Below, in pieces: positions 18,185-26,170 of a stretch of DNA of 32,721 nucleotides. The stretch comes from Desulforhopalus sp. (GTDB lineage: Bacteria > Desulfobacterota > Desulfobulbia > Desulfobulbales > Desulfocapsaceae): the NCBI GenBank assembly GCA_023231425.1, contig JALNVI010000027.1, positions 1-32,721 on the forward strand, written 5' to 3'. The stretch's first letter is position 1. Each line of letters starts with the position of its first letter. Under the pieces are notes generated by a model. It did not search any database. It was not told the origin of the DNA and saw only the letters and a program-made list of their open reading frames with translations. Made by a program: the position numbers and the translations under genes.

Positions 18185-19334
18185 CCCGTTTACCTTCCTG
18201 TTGCTGCCTGCTTTACGCAATAATCGCCCTCTCCTTTCCCTCTCTTTTCTGCCTGCTGAACCTTTTCGTAACAGCACAATCATCTTTCAAATTCTTTTTC
18301 TCGAGGACCTTTCGCTCTGCCTCGTTTTTTCCCATGAGTCCTTCCAGTGAACCTGCCTGCGAATTACATTGAGCGGGAAAGGCCTGTGCCAGGAAGGGAA
18401 TCTTGCGGAAGTGCGGACAAGGTCCTGGTTATACCTCCGTTGATTTGCAGGACGGCACTCGGCATCGCCTGGACACCGACGCGGAGCGCGGGTTCTTCCT
18501 GTAATCGCATGATCAAAGTGGGCACCATGCAAAATTTTATATTTCGTTCCTTCGAGGCACAGAAGAAAATTTACCGCAGGCATATTTATTAATACTTTAG
18601 AAAGTATTTTTGTGTGTTTTTTGAAAAGAATTTCATGAAGGGACGTATACCGGCTTATCGTTTATCACCGGTGTTATTGATATCGGAGTCTAACGCTTAC
18701 CCCCCAGGGATAACTTTGGCTGTAACAAAGAAGATGGGCGATTATTCGCTGTTCCCTGATGACCTGTGATCCCTTTGAGGAAGCAGGCTGCGGGTCTGCA
18801 GCAGCCTGCCCCGAGCTGTCTTTGAATTCGCCAAGACAAAGTGGAAATGGTATTGTTCAGCAGGGTACCTTGAATAATCTTGTATTTCGTTCATCGCAGA
18901 GGCACAGGAGGAAATTTACCACAGGCAGATGTTTGATCTCTCGCCGTCTCACTCCTCCCTTTGGCGGAGGATAAATTTTTGACTGTAACGAAGAAAATGG
19001 GCGAAAAACTGAGTATTCAAGGTACCAGGTAATCCATAATCCGGGTCCTGTTTTAACAAAGACTCACAGGGCCAGCGCAGGGCTGGCTCTCATGACCAGA
19101 GGAACAGGTATCATCGCCAGCGTCCCGGACGCATGGCCATGCCCACAAGCCGAAACGAGCAGTGACGTTGGCAGACTGGTTTTGATGAGGCAGAGAGCAT
19201 CGTTACTTCCCGTTTACAGGACAGCATTGGTCTTTTATGCGGGCTATACGTATTGTACGTAGAGAACTCTTCGAAGAGAATGGGGAGTTTCCAGACCAGT
19301 ATTCTGTGCCTGAAAATTTTGGGGAAATAATGTT
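18185..19334 (+). other. Non-coding stretch between thiC and the hybrid kinase
   Basis: About 1.15 kb without a gene I can support. It holds imperfect direct repeats (described separately) and a strong hairpin at 18783-18809 (GCAGGCTGC / GCAGCCTGC). Further on are a smaller hairpin GCCAGC..GCTGGC near 19071-19089 and the palindrome CTCTTCGAAGAG near 19268. No tRNA or known riboswitch was recognised. It may contain worn-down gene remnants and, near the right end, the promoter of the kinase. Confidence 0.5.
18530..19007 (+). repeat. Imperfect two-part direct repeats
   Basis: Two segments occur twice in the same order. The first (18530-18585 and 18866-18926) shares ATTTCGTTC, GAGGCACAG and AAATTTACC.CAGGCA. 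The second (18707-18745 and 18970-19007) shares GGATAA, CTGTAAC and AAGAA.ATGGGCGA. In one reading frame both copies of the second segment give VTKKMG, so a decayed duplicated gene is possible. The two copies are set apart by different spacing, so this is not a simple tandem duplication. Confidence 0.6.
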
Positions 19335-22300
19335 ATGAATCATATTGCACCTGTATTGAAAATTTCCGCGATTTTTCGGGGAGTTTTTTTTGCAGTCTTT
19401 TACCTTGTTTTATGCTCGCCGGTTGTGGTGCAGGCACAAAAGACACCCCTTCTACAGCATGTGCTCATCGTTCATTCCGCGTACGAAGAGTATCCCTGGA
19501 CCATTTCTTTGAACCGCGGTATCCGTGATGTTTTTGCTGCAGCCCCAGAATCCTTCGAATTCAACACCGAGTATCTTGATACCAAACGGAATCACGAGCA
19601 GTCCTACTTCGAGAAACTGTACTCTTTATGGCAGTTCAAATACCGTAACCGGCATATTGATCTAATCATTGCCTGCGACAACGAAGCCTATGATTTTATC
19701 GTCAATGGCAGAGACGGCCTTTTCAAGGATATTCCTTTGGTATTCGCAGCCTATATTGGCTACACCCCTTCTCTTTTGGAAGGAAAGGAAAACATTACCG
19801 GGGTAACTCAGGAAACAGATATTGTCGCAACCATTGATATTGCCCTGATGCTTCATCCCAGAACAAAAAAAGTGGTTTTTGTCGCTCCTGGAGCTCCCCC
19901 TTTTCGCATGGCATGGCTGAAGGGGCTTCCGACCCGGTATGAAAATCGTGCGGAACTGGTGACTATCACCCCAACAGATTTGTCTGCCATTGATACGGAG
20001 ATTGCTTCCCTCGGGCCAGATATCGTCGTTATTCCCCTCAACAGCTGTCTGGATGAAAACGGCACCTACCTGCCATTTAATAAGTTTGTTTCTCACCTGG
20101 CAACGAATGCCGTATATCCCGTGTATGCCTTGTGGGATATTGCCCTGGATCAGGGTATTGTCGGCGGCAAAATGGTGAGCGGGGAGCTGCAGGGTCGTGC
20201 AGCTGCAAAGCTGGCTTTACAAGTATTACGGGGGACACCTGTCCGTAATCTTCCCGTAGTTACGCATAGCCCGAATCAATATATGTTTGATTGGAATCAG
20301 CTCCAGCGATTCAAGGTTAATCTGAGTGATATACCAGAAAACGCCGTTGTCATTCATCAACCTGTATCATTTTACAGCATCCACAAGGGAGTGGTTCTGG
20401 GTACGGTCGGGGGGATTGCCGTTCTTCTTCTTTTTATCATAGTACTTGGTATTGTTGTTGCCAGTCTCAAACGTACCAAAAAAAATCTTCTTCTCTCTGA
20501 TGAAATATTAAAACAGATGCCAGAAGGGGTTGTGCTGACGGATCTGGATGGAAAAATAAAGCGGTGGATGGGACAGGCAGAACATATTTTTGGTTACACA
20601 ACAGCAGAGGCATTGGATCAACCTTTCTATTTTATTTACCCGCCTGAAAATCGAGCTGAAATAATAGACCGCTACGAAGAAAGTATTCACAACATCGGTA
20701 GTTTTTCGGGAGAAATTCTCTGCAGAAAAAAAGATAGCACAACTGTACCCATAGAAATAACATCTTCTATTCTTTTGGACCAAGACAGAAGATCAATATG
20801 CATTGTAGCGATACATAAGGATATCAGTGAGCGCAAACAGGCAGAAAAAGCTTTGTGTGAAAGTGAAATACGCTTTAAAAAAATGATAGAGAAATCTCCG
20901 CTGCCTATGATTATTACGGATCAAAAACAGAACATTTTATTATTCAATGATAAATTTACAGAATTATTTGGTTATACAATTGATGATGTCTCAAAAGTAA
21001 ATGAATGGAGGAAGATGGCATATCCTGACGAACAGTACAGGGTTGCAGTCAACCAGACTTGGAGAGATGCAATCAGTGAAGCCAAAACGAATAACACAGA
21101 TATTGAAATGCAGTCCTTTGATTTAACGACTAAAGATAACACGAAAAGAAGTTGCGAGTTTTATATGGTTCCTTTGAACTCTTTTTCTTTAATCATCATA
21201 ATTGATGTCACCGAGCGAAAAAAAATTGAAACGGATATAAAACGACTGGCCCTGGCCATGGATCATTCTTCCGATACAATCTTCATCACCGACATCGAGG
21301 GGAAAATAGTGTATGCCAACCCGGCTTTTGAAAAAATATCCGGATATTCCAGAGAAGAAATCCTTGGAGAAAAAATCGGAGCGCTGGAGGGAGCCCATGA
21401 TCGCAGCGTTTATGAGGCAATATGGGAGAGCCTTTCCCGAGGTGATATTTGGACCGGGCAGATGTGCAACACAAAAAAGAATGGGGCAACCTATACGGAA
21501 GAAGCAACCATCTCCCCGGTTTTTTCGAGTAAGGGTAAAATAATTAATTATGTGGCGGTGAAACGAGACATAACGGAAAGAATCAAGCTTGAAATCAAAA
21601 TCCGCCAAAGTCAGAGAATGGAAGCCATTGGTACGCTTGCCGGAGGGATCGCCCATGATTTCAATAATATACTGACGGCGATCCTCGGGTTTTCAGAGTT
21701 GGCTCTCAACGGTGTTGAACAAAAATCTCCAATTGCAAATTATCTGCAAGAGATATTAAATGCCGGAAACCGTGCAAAAGAATTGGTAAAACAGATTTTG
21801 ACCTTCGCCCGGGTATCGAAATCTGAAGTAAAACCTGTCCTCGTGGGGACTATCGCTAAAGAGGTTATAAAATTCATCCGCTCTTCGATTCCCACAACCA
21901 TTGGAATCACACAGGTAATACAATCAGAGGCAAAGGTTGTGGCTGACCCCGCTCAGCTGCATCAGATATTTATGAATTTGTTCACCAATGCCGCCCACGC
22001 TATGGAAGATAAAGGCGGCATGCTCACCTTGACAATAGATGAACGTAACATCACCCCTTCGCAACAGGTTGCTGGCGTGACGCTTGCGCCCGGAAACTGG
22101 GTTGTTGTCCGTGTGGAAGATACCGGGATCGGCATACCTGATCATGCCTTGAAAAATATTTTTGAGCCATATTTTACAACCAAAAAATTGGGCAAAGGAA
22201 CAGGTCTGGGTCTCTCGGTTGTTTATGGTGCTGTCAAGGCCATGAAGGGTGAAATCACGGTTGCAAGCAAACCAGAAAAAGGAACTCTTTTTACTCTATA

Positions 22301-22739
22301 TCTACCGAAAGCTGAAGAAAGAGAAGATTCTGCCAGTAATAGAAAAAAAACTTTTGATTACTCTGGAGATGAAAGAGTATTGCTGGTTGATGATGAAGTA
22401 GCGATCACGAGCATGTTGAAAAAAATGTTTGAGGAAGAAGGATATTCAGTAGTTGCGTATAATAATCCTAAAGAAGCATTAGATTATTTTATATCAAACC
22501 ACGATTCCATTGATCTGGTACTGACAGACATGACGATGCCATACATGACTGGAGCTGAACTTGCAGTGCAGTTGTTGGAAATTAAACCGGAGTTACCCAT
22601 TATTTGCTGCACGGGATTCAGCAAAAAAATAGATAAAAATAAAGCAGCTAAAATTGGGATAAAAGCATTGTTAAAAAAGCCTCTGTCCCGGTTGAATATT
22701 TTTCGTGCAGTCCGGAACATTTTTGATAACCGAGAGTAA
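19335..22739 (+). CDS. Hybrid histidine kinase with ABC-type sensor, three PAS domains and receiver
   Basis: A 1134-residue membrane sensor kinase. A signal peptide (about 1-35) is followed by a periplasmic ABC substrate-binding-like domain (about 38-330; HVLIVHSAYEEYPWTISLNR, with VFAAYIGYTPSLLEGKENI). One membrane helix follows at about 352-378 (LGTVGGIAVLLLFIIVLGIV). Three PAS/PAC units lie at about 385-500, 510-630 and 640-750. The H-box is TLAGGIAHDFNNILTAILGF with phosphoacceptor His774. The ATPase domain carries VEDTGIGIP and the G box GKGTGLGLSVVYGAV. The C-terminal receiver begins VLLVDDE and its phosphoacceptor is Asp1065 (LTDMTMPYMTG). It has no DNA-binding output, so it probably passes phosphate to a separate partner not seen here. 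The ligand is unknown. Confidence 0.95.
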   Translation: MNHIAPVLKISAIFRGVFFAVFYLVLCSPVVVQAQKTPLLQHVLIVHSAYEEYPWTISLNRGIRDVFAAAPESFEFNTEYLDTKRNHEQSYFEKLYSLWQFKYRNRHIDLIIACDNEAYDFIVNGRDGLFKDIPLVFAAYIGYTPSLLEGKENITGVTQETDIVATIDIALMLHPRTKKVVFVAPGAPPFRMAWLKGLPTRYENRAELVTITPTDLSAIDTEIASLGPDIVVIPLNSCLDENGTYLPFNKFVSHLATNAVYPVYALWDIALDQGIVGGKMVSGELQGRAAAKLALQVLRGTPVRNLPVVTHSPNQYMFDWNQLQRFKVNLSDIPENAVVIHQPVSFYSIHKGVVLGTVGGIAVLLLFIIVLGIVVASLKRTKKNLLLSDEILKQMPEGVVLTDLDGKIKRWMGQAEHIFGYTTAEALDQPFYFIYPPENRAEIIDRYEESIHNIGSFSGEILCRKKDSTTVPIEITSSILLDQDRRSICIVAIHKDISERKQAEKALCESEIRFKKMIEKSPLPMIITDQKQNILLFNDKFTELFGYTIDDVSKVNEWRKMAYPDEQYRVAVNQTWRDAISEAKTNNTDIEMQSFDLTTKDNTKRSCEFYMVPLNSFSLIIIIDVTERKKIETDIKRLALAMDHSSDTIFITDIEGKIVYANPAFEKISGYSREEILGEKIGALEGAHDRSVYEAIWESLSRGDIWTGQMCNTKKNGATYTEEATISPVFSSKGKIINYVAVKRDITERIKLEIKIRQSQRMEAIGTLAGGIAHDFNNILTAILGFSELALNGVEQKSPIANYLQEILNAGNRAKELVKQILTFARVSKSEVKPVLVGTIAKEVIKFIRSSIPTTIGITQVIQSEAKVVADPAQLHQIFMNLFTNAAHAMEDKGGMLTLTIDERNITPSQQVAGVTLAPGNWVVVRVEDTGIGIPDHALKNIFEPYFTTKKLGKGTGLGLSVVYGAVKAMKGEITVASKPEKGTLFTLYLPKAEEREDSASNRKKTFDYSGDERVLLVDDEVAITSMLKKMFEEEGYSVVAYNNPKEALDYFISNHDSIDLVLTDMTMPYMTGAELAVQLLEIKPELPIICCTGFSKKIDKNKAAKIGIKALLKKPLSRLNIFRAVRNIFDNRE

Positions 22740-23087
22740 TTCCATTTTCTTTTTTGGCGTTTCTATCAAAAGGTCTGGCACCGACTCGCTGTAACCATTC
22801 ATGAGCGGATACTGATCTCTGTGCATGGTAACCTCCACTCAGGTTGAGGTGACGTAACCATACCGAGAGCTCTCTCTTTTTCATACCACTCTGTTGCCAC
22901 TTATTGTACTAATCCAGCGTGCCGTGCCCGACACACAACAACTCGCCTGTACTTCATAATGAGAGGAAAAAATAAAGAGAACTTACAAATAACAAATCGA
23001 GATGATAAATACAGATGAAAATTTTTAAAGTTTTCAAAGTAATCAGAATAAAAGCAACTGAAACCTGTCTCCAATTTAAATCAGGAC
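22740..23087 (+). other. Intergenic stretch, nothing firm
   Basis: About 350 bases. On the minus strand an open frame covers part of it (LRHLNLSGGYHAQ), but it runs into the kinase gene antisense and matches no family I know, so I do not call it. The string GTGCCCGACACACA here (about 22923) also occurs near 13098. The last 60 bases are AT-rich and likely hold the promoter of the following gene. Confidence 0.4.
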
Positions 23088-23558
23088 ATGATTATGACAA
23101 ACAATGATATTTTACGCCGTATCCGCTATATCTTCGACATTGACGATTCTACAATGATTTCAATATTTGGTTTAGCTGATTATCAGGTAACCCGTGAGCT
23201 GATCAGCGATTGGTTAAAAAAAGAGGATGATCCTGCGTTTCAGGAATGCAGTGACACCAAATTAGCGATTTTCTTAAATGGCTTCATTAATTACAAACGA
23301 GGCAAAAAAGAAGGTCCACAACCTAAGCCCGAGAAGCGTTTAACGAACAATATTATTTTCATGAAATTAAAGATCGCACTAAATCTGAAAGCCGAAGATG
23401 TCTTGGAGATTATGGATCTGGCTGACTTCCCCATGAGTAAACACGAATTAAGTGCATTTTTCCGAAAACCAGATCATAAGCACTACCGTGATTGTCAAAA
23501 TCAGATATTACGTAATTTTCTACAAGGTGCGCAGCATAAATATCGTCCTGAAATTTAA
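23088..23558 (+). CDS. yehS: DUF1456 (YehS-like) protein
   Basis: A 156-residue cytoplasmic protein with two tandem DUF1456 units (about 3-72 and 85-150). Each has a family pattern: NNDILRRIRYIFDIDD and DWLKKEDDPAFQECSD in the first, NNIIFMKLKIALNLKAEDV and FFRKPDHKHYRDC in the second. This matches the E. coli YehS layout (NDILRSVRY, WLRKEDEEGFQRC). The biochemical role of the family is not known. The start may be the ATG at 23088 or the one at 23094; the second gives the more usual N-terminus, while AGGA stands closer to the first. Confidence 0.92.
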   Translation: MIMTNNDILRRIRYIFDIDDSTMISIFGLADYQVTRELISDWLKKEDDPAFQECSDTKLAIFLNGFINYKRGKKEGPQPKPEKRLTNNIIFMKLKIALNLKAEDVLEIMDLADFPMSKHELSAFFRKPDHKHYRDCQNQILRNFLQGAQHKYRPEI

Positions 23559-23720
23559 GTGACAGAAAGAGGTAAATCAGGACGTAACCAGGTGTTCAAC
23601 CTGCCAAAAAGGGACCGTATTTTTTTATTAATAAGATTAACCCACTTGAATTGAAACCTGTAGAAATCTATCTTGTGACTCTACTTTCAATTTTAAAACA
23701 CTTTCCCACTGAGGTTTAAG

Positions 23721-24167
23721 ATGACTGATTCATTGATTCAAATAGTTTGCCCGAGTTGCAGTGCGAAAAACCGTCTCCCTAAAGCAAAGCTTAATGACAA
23801 GCCTTTGTGTGGAAAGTGTGGGAAGTCTCTTCTTTCGACAAGCCCTGTTGCGGCCAGCGACAAAACTTTCAGCCGTTATATTACAGACAATGGTTTGCCC
23901 GTGGTTGTGGATTTTTGGGCTCCATGGTGCGGGCCGTGTAAACAATTTGCCCCCACCTTTGAACAGGTAGCAGGTGAGATGTCTGCTCAAGCTTGTTTTG
24001 TGAGGTTAGATACTGAACACAATCAAAACACCGCAGGTGGCTATAGTATTCGTTCAATTCCTACGTTAATGATCTTTCATCACGGCAAAGAAATTGCACG
24101 GATGTCAGGGGCCTTACCGAAGGCACAATTTAAACAATGGCTGGCTCAAAATCTGCCTTCTGTTTGA
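23721..24167 (+). CDS. trxC: Thioredoxin 2 (TrxC) with zinc ribbon
   Basis: A disulfide reductase with an N-terminal zinc-binding ribbon and a thioredoxin domain. The ribbon cysteines are in CPSC (residue 10) and CGKC (about 30), both CxxC pairs. The active site is FWAPWCGPCK, and the cis-proline loop is IRSIPTLMIF. The 148 residues match TrxC, which is cytoplasmic and often linked to oxidative stress. It stands alone, with a possible decayed gene after it. Confidence 0.95.
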   Translation: MTDSLIQIVCPSCSAKNRLPKAKLNDKPLCGKCGKSLLSTSPVAASDKTFSRYITDNGLPVVVDFWAPWCGPCKQFAPTFEQVAGEMSAQACFVRLDTEHNQNTAGGYSIRSIPTLMIFHHGKEIARMSGALPKAQFKQWLAQNLPSV

Positions 24168-24277
24168 ATACCCGATAAGAAGTAAGAGGGAATTAAACAA
24201 CTGTCTCGAACAGATGGCGAGAAGCCTGACGGCGCCCCTGCTGCTACATGGCGTGAGGAGAAAACTATGGCACGTGA

Positions 24278-24397
24278 AAAGCTGGATCGGCCTGGTTGAC
24301 CTTCCCAAATTACCATGTCAATGGTGAATTGAACTTGCGAGGTGTTTCAGCCGAGTTCGAATTTAATGCCACAGCAGCACATCTGGAGGATGCATAA
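24278..24397 (+). pseudogene. Possible C-terminal remnant of a small secreted-type (YceI-like?) gene
   Basis: An open stretch without start codon reads KAGSAWLTFPNYHVNGELNL, then RGVSAEFEFNATAAHLEDA and a stop. GELNLRGVS followed by a beta-like strand resembles the end of YceI-type lipid-binding proteins, but the match is short. A TGA closes the frame upstream at 24275, and no N-terminal half was found. It may be chance; I rate it low. Confidence 0.25.
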
Positions 24398-24452
24398 GGT
24401 TTTTGATTTACTCAGTTTTTTAAATCCGCATGGTTGTTGTTTCGTAGGAAAC

Positions 24453-24498
24453 GGTGCTCTTGAGGGGGATTGTAATTCTTCAAGGCACCTTTTTTTTT
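24453..24498 (+). terminator. Intrinsic terminator between trxC region and csx1
   Basis: GGTGC-T-CTTGA (from 24453) pairs with TCAAG-GCACC (to 24489) with one bulged T, followed by nine T. It insulates the CRISPR signalling locus from the upstream genes. The 5' half is like that of the terminator after thiC. Confidence 0.8.
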
Positions 24499-24584
24499 CG
24501 GGATAGTATTTTTTTTATTGCATCTCCTTGATTGATGACACGATAGTAAAGACGTTGATAAATCTGAGCTTTGGCCAAAAACCT

Positions 24585-24640
24585 GTACGCAGGCTTGACG
24601 TCACCATTTAATTGGTGAATACTTCAATTGTTCTGCGTAC
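24585..24640 (+). promoter_or_regulatory. Candidate csx1 promoter inside two nested palindromes
   Basis: TTGACG (24595-24600) and AATACT (24618-24623) are 17 bases apart, a plausible sigma-70 promoter. The palindrome TCACCATTTAATTGGTGA fills 24601-24618, between the boxes. An outer pair, GTACGCAG (24585-24592) and CTGCGTAC (24633-24640), brackets the promoter. Both look like operators for a dimeric repressor. The csx1 start codon is about 90 bases further on. Confidence 0.5.
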
Positions 24641-24729
24641 CATACCAGGCGGGATGAGAATACCGGAAAGCAGCAATCTCGAAGAAAAGCAACACAACCC
24701 CGCCCGTAATCTCTTCCCATTATACTCCT

Positions 24730-25998
24730 ATGATTTTTATCTCTTTTCTCGGCACCGGAAACTATAAAACCTGCAATTATCTTTACAAAGAGCAGCATTG
24801 TGATGGAGTAGCATATATCCAGACTGCTGCCCGCACCCTGCTTGCCCCTGAAGCAGAGCAATCTTTTATCTTTGTTACCACAGAGGCAAAAGAGAAACAC
24901 CTCGAACAATTGCAACAGGAGGCTCAGAAATTCAATCTTCCGAAAATGGAACCGATCACAATCCCCAAAGGGGCATCGGAAAAGGAGCTCTGGGAAATTT
25001 TCGAAACTATCTCAACTCAAATTCCAGAAGGGGCTGAAATTGTTTTTGACATAACCCACTCTTTTCGCTCCCTTCCTCTACTGATAACAATCCTTCTCAA
25101 CTATCTCAGCGTCGTCAAACACACTACAATAAAACAATGCTGTTATGGAGCTTTTGAAACGCTTGGGTTCCTTCAGGATGTGGAGAATATGCCAGCATCT
25201 GAGCGCAACGCTCCCATCTTCAATCTTACCCCGTTTTTTGCTCTGAATGACTGGGCCAGAGCAATCTATGATTTCACCCGTTATGGACACGCTGAACAGC
25301 TGGCTGGACTTATCTCTAATCAACTCAGTGAAATCCTGAGTGATCCGGCAAACAGGAACAGCAACAACAACACGCTGCAGAGTGCCAGTAAAACGATTAA
25401 GAAATTTTCCAATTTTATTCACACGTCAAACTGCAGAGAGCTTTGCAAGATGGACATAAAAAAGAGCATCAGCGATCGCCTCGCTCCGCTGAGCCCTGAT
25501 ATTGTCCCTCCACTGGTACCAATTTTCGACCAGATAAAGCGATTCTTTGCCAATTATGAAAACAGCTCTCCCCTTAATGGCATTCGGGCAGCAGCATGGT
25601 GTGCAGAGATCAACCTTATCCCCCAGGGATTTACTCTCCTGCAGGAAAGTATTGTCTCCATAGAACTGGAGCCGCACAGGCAGCAGCTGGAAGAAGAAGG
25701 ATTGACAGAGGCAAAAAGACAGCGGGAATTTATTTCCGCCCTACTTGCTATTCAGAAAGATGCTGATGAATGGAAAGGAGATTTGAAAGAATATCGTCTA
25801 TATGGGGAAAATATTCGTGCCGAATGGAAAGAATCTTTTCTCAAAGACTACGACAGTATCACCAAATATCGAAACCAGGTGAATCATGGTGGCACCAACC
25901 CTACGCAGAAACTCGACAGTAACAGCATAGGAGATAATTTAAAGCAACTCACCCGTAAAATGCTCACGTATTATGACATTCAAACAGAAGATAAATAA
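24730..25998 (+). CDS. csx1: Csx1-family CARF-HEPN RNase (Csx2/DxTHG type)
   Basis: A type III CRISPR accessory RNase switched on by cyclic oligoadenylate. The N-terminal CARF domain (about 1-180) begins MIFISFLGTGNYKTCNY and carries the DxTHG-like motif FDITHSFRSLP with DITH at 107-110; here Ser replaces Gly. The C-terminal HEPN domain ends with the catalytic RxxxxH motif RNQVNH (Arg381, His386), so it should be active. The 422 residues are usual for the family. No clear Shine-Dalgarno precedes the ATG. The gene points towards the second CRISPR array, opposite to the cas1/card1 operon. Confidence 0.92.
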   Translation: MIFISFLGTGNYKTCNYLYKEQHCDGVAYIQTAARTLLAPEAEQSFIFVTTEAKEKHLEQLQQEAQKFNLPKMEPITIPKGASEKELWEIFETISTQIPEGAEIVFDITHSFRSLPLLITILLNYLSVVKHTTIKQCCYGAFETLGFLQDVENMPASERNAPIFNLTPFFALNDWARAIYDFTRYGHAEQLAGLISNQLSEILSDPANRNSNNNTLQSASKTIKKFSNFIHTSNCRELCKMDIKKSISDRLAPLSPDIVPPLVPIFDQIKRFFANYENSSPLNGIRAAAWCAEINLIPQGFTLLQESIVSIELEPHRQQLEEEGLTEAKRQREFISALLAIQKDADEWKGDLKEYRLYGENIRAEWKESFLKDYDSITKYRNQVNHGGTNPTQKLDSNSIGDNLKQLTRKMLTYYDIQTEDK

Positions 25999-26024
25999 AA
26001 ATTCCAGAATGTTTCCAGCCAACC

Positions 26025-26060
26025 TCAGCTAATATCAAACTCCAAAATTTCCTTGAACAG
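26025..26060 (-). pseudogene. Possible cas2 3'-end fragment
   Basis: The 20 bases at 26024-26043 match the end of the downstream cas2 gene (29318-29337) in 19 positions, including the stop codon. Read on the minus strand they give LFKEILEFDIS and a stop, beside LLEATGEFDII in the live cas2. The likeness fades quickly upstream. It may be a relic of an older cas2 next to the array, or chance; a fuller alignment would be needed. Confidence 0.3.
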
Positions 26061-26140
26061 ACACCAATCCTTTGCTGTCAATGTTCGCCCGGATTCTATG
26101 AAATCCATTCCCTTCAAATAAATTCTCTCCCAAAATATTT

Positions 26141-26169
26141 GTAGAGGCAAGGCTCTGCCTTGTCTCTAC
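26141..26169. repeat. Strong palindrome abutting the second CRISPR array
   Basis: GTAGAGGCAAGGC pairs with GCCTTGTCTCTAC around a TCT loop, 13 pairs with one G-U. It ends one base before the first repeat of the array. If the array is transcribed leftwards, this hairpin comes just after its last repeat and could protect or terminate the transcript. Palindromes of this style also occur as dispersed small elements. Confidence 0.75.
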
Positions 26170-26170
26170 G

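Noticed and set aside
18695..18725. 23S rRNA-like string CCCCCCAGGGATAAC
   Set aside because: Only a short resemblance to the conserved GGGATAAC loop; the flanks do not match rRNA.
22648..22884. 78-codon minus-strand frame with LRHLNLSGGYHAQ
   Set aside because: Runs antisense into the receiver domain of the kinase gene; no recognised family.
13098..22936. Shared string GTGCCCGACACACA at two intergenic sites
   Set aside because: The match is only about 14 bases and the flanks differ; too weak to call a repeat family.
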